A stretch of DNA of 17,230 nt from Kiritimatiellia bacterium (GTDB lineage: Bacteria; Verrucomicrobiota; Kiritimatiellia; B70-G9). How positions within the stretch are numbered: the first letter of the stretch is position 1; each line of letters opens with the position of its first letter. Where the stretch lies: NCBI GenBank assembly GCA_012961745.1, contig DTYT01000340.1:1-17230 (forward strand). Reading direction: 5' to 3'. The notes beneath the pieces are model-generated. The model did not search any database and was not told the origin of the DNA. It saw nothing but the letters and a program-made list of their open reading frames with translations. Below are positions 15,489 through 17,230 of the stretch, piece after piece. Position numbers and translations under genes: made by a program.

Positions 15489-16603
15489 GTCCGCTCTCCC
15501 CCTCCCCATCCCCGGCTGCCGATCTCCAAGACAAGAAATTCGAGCAGCAGGTCCGGCTGTGTCCCGCCCCCGACCATGCGCAGATGCGCGTCCGCGATAC
15601 GACGGCGGATACTGAGCAGCTCCTGCAACGGGAACCTCCGCGCCTCTCGGAGTCGCATCAGCACACGGTAGGGATGCATGTTGCGGGGATCATCAGGCAA
15701 ACCGCCGAGGAGACGGTCCGCCCGGTGGTCCTTGGTCCAGACCGGGTCGACACGCCTCCCGGCTCTCGCCGTCCGCAACCAGCCCCGGTCCAGACACGCG
15801 CGCAGTATGGAAAGCTCTCGAAACCGGTAACCCAGCCCGACCAGCAGCCCGACCGGATCATGGCGCTGTGCCAGCAGTCTTCGCAGGATGTCGAGGGCGC
15901 GCGCGGTGTCGCCCGCCGCAACCGCATCCGCGAATTCCCACCGAGCGGCCTCCCGGCTCGCCGGTACCAGTTTGCGCACGTCGTCTCGGGACACCGTCGG
16001 CTCATCCCCGTGACGGTACGCCGCCAGTTTCATCACCTCCTGATGGAGCAGGCCGGACTCACCCCCGGTGCGCTGTACCAGTTCGGTCACAACCTCGTCA
16101 TCCGCCCGCAGTCCGCGGTCCGCCAGGAGACGCATTGCCAATGCCCGCGCTCTTTCTTCCTCTTCCCACTGGCGGGGTCTCTTTTCCAGCGACTCGATCT
16201 TGCCGACCTGGCGGCAGGCACGCATGAAGTAGCCCCGCTTATCGGCCCTCCTGCCGGTCACCACCAGGAAAACGCCCGGCGGCAGACTGCGCTTGATCTC
16301 CTCAGCAAGAAGCCGTGCGACTTGGGCCAGCTCGTCATTCCCGGTAGCGGTCAGCAGGAAGTCAGCCGCACGCAGCCATATGACGCGCCGCCCCCCAAAC
16401 AGTCCCGGCGTCCGCACGCCCTCCAGTACCCGGTGCAATGTCTCCACCGGTTCGCCGGAGCCTTCCCCGGATCCCTCGATCCGCTCCACGGCATATCCGC
16501 CGGCCCCTCCCGGAGCCAGCCGTTCCACCAGTTCGGAGGCCCGCGAGTGAACCAGATAATCCTCGTCGCCGAAAACAACGTACACTTGCGTTTCACCGCT
16601 CAT
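15485..16603 (-). CDS. holA: DNA polymerase III subunit delta
   Basis: HolA is the wrench of the clamp loader: it opens the beta sliding clamp ring during DNA replication. The 372-residue protein is slightly longer than E. coli HolA (343). The N-terminal part has VYVVFGDEDYLVHSRASELVERL and RTPGLFGGRRVIWLRAADFL, then VFLVVTGRRADKRG. Next come a helical middle (RALAMRLLADRGLRADDEVVTELVQRTGGESGLLHQEVMKL in total) and the C-terminal collar domain from WEFADAVAAGDTARALDIL through LLVGLGYRFRELSILRACL. The start is ATG at 16603 with GGTGAG 8 nt upstream. It is the first gene of the minus-strand run and divergent from the HIT gene. Whether it shares a transcript with the LPS genes is uncertain, because of the 121-bp gap after it. 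Confidence 0.92.
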   Translation of the reverse strand: MSGETQVYVVFGDEDYLVHSRASELVERLAPGGAGGYAVERIEGSGEGSGEPVETLHRVLEGVRTPGLFGGRRVIWLRAADFLLTATGNDELAQVARLLAEEIKRSLPPGVFLVVTGRRADKRGYFMRACRQVGKIESLEKRPRQWEEEERARALAMRLLADRGLRADDEVVTELVQRTGGESGLLHQEVMKLAAYRHGDEPTVSRDDVRKLVPASREAARWEFADAVAAGDTARALDILRRLLAQRHDPVGLLVGLGYRFRELSILRACLDRGWLRTARAGRRVDPVWTKDHRADRLLGGLPDDPRNMHPYRVLMRLREARRFPLQELLSIRRRIADAHLRMVGGGTQPDLLLEFLVLEIGSRGWGGGERT

Positions 16604-16636
16604 TGCCGAGACTCACCGTGGCGAAAGCGCGATCAC

Positions 16637-16665
16637 TTGACCGGGCGGCGGCCTTCTCCCATACT
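16637..16665 (+). promoter_or_regulatory. Candidate sigma70-type promoter of the HIT gene
   Basis: TTGACC (16637-16642, 5 of 6) and CATACT (16660-16665, 4 of 6) are separated by exactly 17 bp in the divergent region between holA and the HIT gene. This would start transcription near 16672, about 30 nt before the ATG. Confidence 0.5.
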
Positions 16666-16702
16666 CGACTGTCCGTACCCGCCAACTATACGGCATGATG
16701 CA

Positions 16703-17221
16703 ATGAAAGGCGATGCGGTTCAATCCGCTGACGAAGGTGGCCTGCGGCGACTCTGGGCGCCGTGGCGGATCGAGTATATCCACCGGGCCGAAAAGGGCGG
16801 ATGCTTCCTGTGCGAGGCGTTCTCGTCGCAGGATGACCGCGGTCATCTGGTTCTGTACCGCGGGAGCTGCTGCGGCGTGATTCTGAACCGCTATCCCTAC
16901 AACAACGGCCATCTCATGGTCGCTCCCTACCGCCATGTTCCCGATCTTGACACCATGAACCGGGAGGAGCGCCATGAAATGATCGATTTGCTCAGCCGCA
17001 GTATTCTCGTGCTGCGCCGTACGATGTCGGCAGAAGGATTCAACGCCGGCATCAATTTGGGGGAATGCGCCGGAGCCGGCGTTCCGGGTCACGTCCATCT
17101 GCATCTGGTGCCGCGCTGGACTGGAGACACCAACTTCATGCCGGTAGCCGGGGGAACCAAAGTCATTCCACAGTCGCTCGACGATCTCTGGCAGCAGCTC
17201 CGTCCCGCCTTCCGATCCTGA
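16703..17221 (+). CDS. HIT-family nucleotide hydrolase/phosphorylase
   Basis: This is a 172-residue histidine-triad protein. The triad is HVHLHLV (130-136), where the middle His132 is the expected nucleophile attacking a nucleotide alpha-phosphate. It also has LWAPWRIEYI (17-26), a CFLC pair (Cys34, Cys37, a likely zinc site), NRYPYNNGHLMVAPYRHV (62-79) and FNAGINLGECAGAGVPG before the triad. This long form with the LWAPWR start resembles the Ap4A phosphorylase-like HIT proteins rather than short HINT. The exact substrate cannot be read from sequence. The ATG at 16703 has no strong ribosome binding site. The frame is open far upstream, but that part is antisense to holA. Confidence 0.92.
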   Translation: MKGDAVQSADEGGLRRLWAPWRIEYIHRAEKGGCFLCEAFSSQDDRGHLVLYRGSCCGVILNRYPYNNGHLMVAPYRHVPDLDTMNREERHEMIDLLSRSILVLRRTMSAEGFNAGINLGECAGAGVPGHVHLHLVPRWTGDTNFMPVAGGTKVIPQSLDDLWQQLRPAFRS

Positions 17222-17230
17222 GAATGGACC

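Noticed and set aside
15386..16702. Long upstream extension of the HIT gene frame
   Set aside because: The extension is antisense to holA; HIT homology begins just after the ATG at 16703, and a promoter candidate lies at 16637-16665.

Overview
The window comes from the chromosome of a high-GC, LPS-producing Gram-negative bacterium. Gene content (Kdo and heptose synthesis, the Lpt transport genes, then hibernation factor, HPr kinase, HPr, EI and metK) and gene order resemble the deltaproteobacterial lineages (Desulfobacterota, Myxococcota or a related uncultured phylum). This assignment is from remembered synteny, not from a search. There are no insertion sequences, phage genes or CRISPR arrays. 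All recognised genes appear intact.

Layout: positions 1-822 hold no gene I can name, only a weak coding-like stretch on the + strand. A tRNA-Leu(UAA) lies on the - strand (823-908). Divergent from it is a UDPGP-family UTP-glucose-1-phosphate uridylyltransferase (1042-2472, +). From 16603 down to 2526, seventeen genes run on the - strand with small gaps or 4-8 nt overlaps. In transcription order they are holA; an sxtJ-like membrane protein; a NodU/SxtI-type carbamoyltransferase; a 54-residue DUF5989 membrane protein; a DUF3108 exported protein; the heptose-7-phosphate kinase hldA; kdsB, kdsA, kdsC; lptC, lptA, lptB; hpf; hprK; ptsH; ptsI; metK. A HIT-family hydrolase (16703-17221, +) is divergent from holA.

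How the genes work together: kdsA, kdsC and kdsB make and activate Kdo. HldA phosphorylates the heptose precursor. LptA, LptB and LptC belong to the LPS export bridge. UGPase supplies UDP-glucose. The carbamoyltransferase and its two small membrane partners sit just upstream of the heptose and Kdo genes, so carbamoylation of an envelope glycan, perhaps the LPS inner core, is a reasonable hypothesis. The distal part encodes a regulatory phosphotransfer chain (HprK, HPr, EI) with no sugar permease, and ends with SAM synthetase.

Most worth a second look: the SxtJ / carbamoyltransferase / DUF5989 triplet inside an LPS core operon; an HPr kinase with Gln where the family has its active-site His; the absence of rpoN, rapZ and any EIIA from this operon; and coding-like sequence with a CxxCH motif in the otherwise empty first 800 bases.
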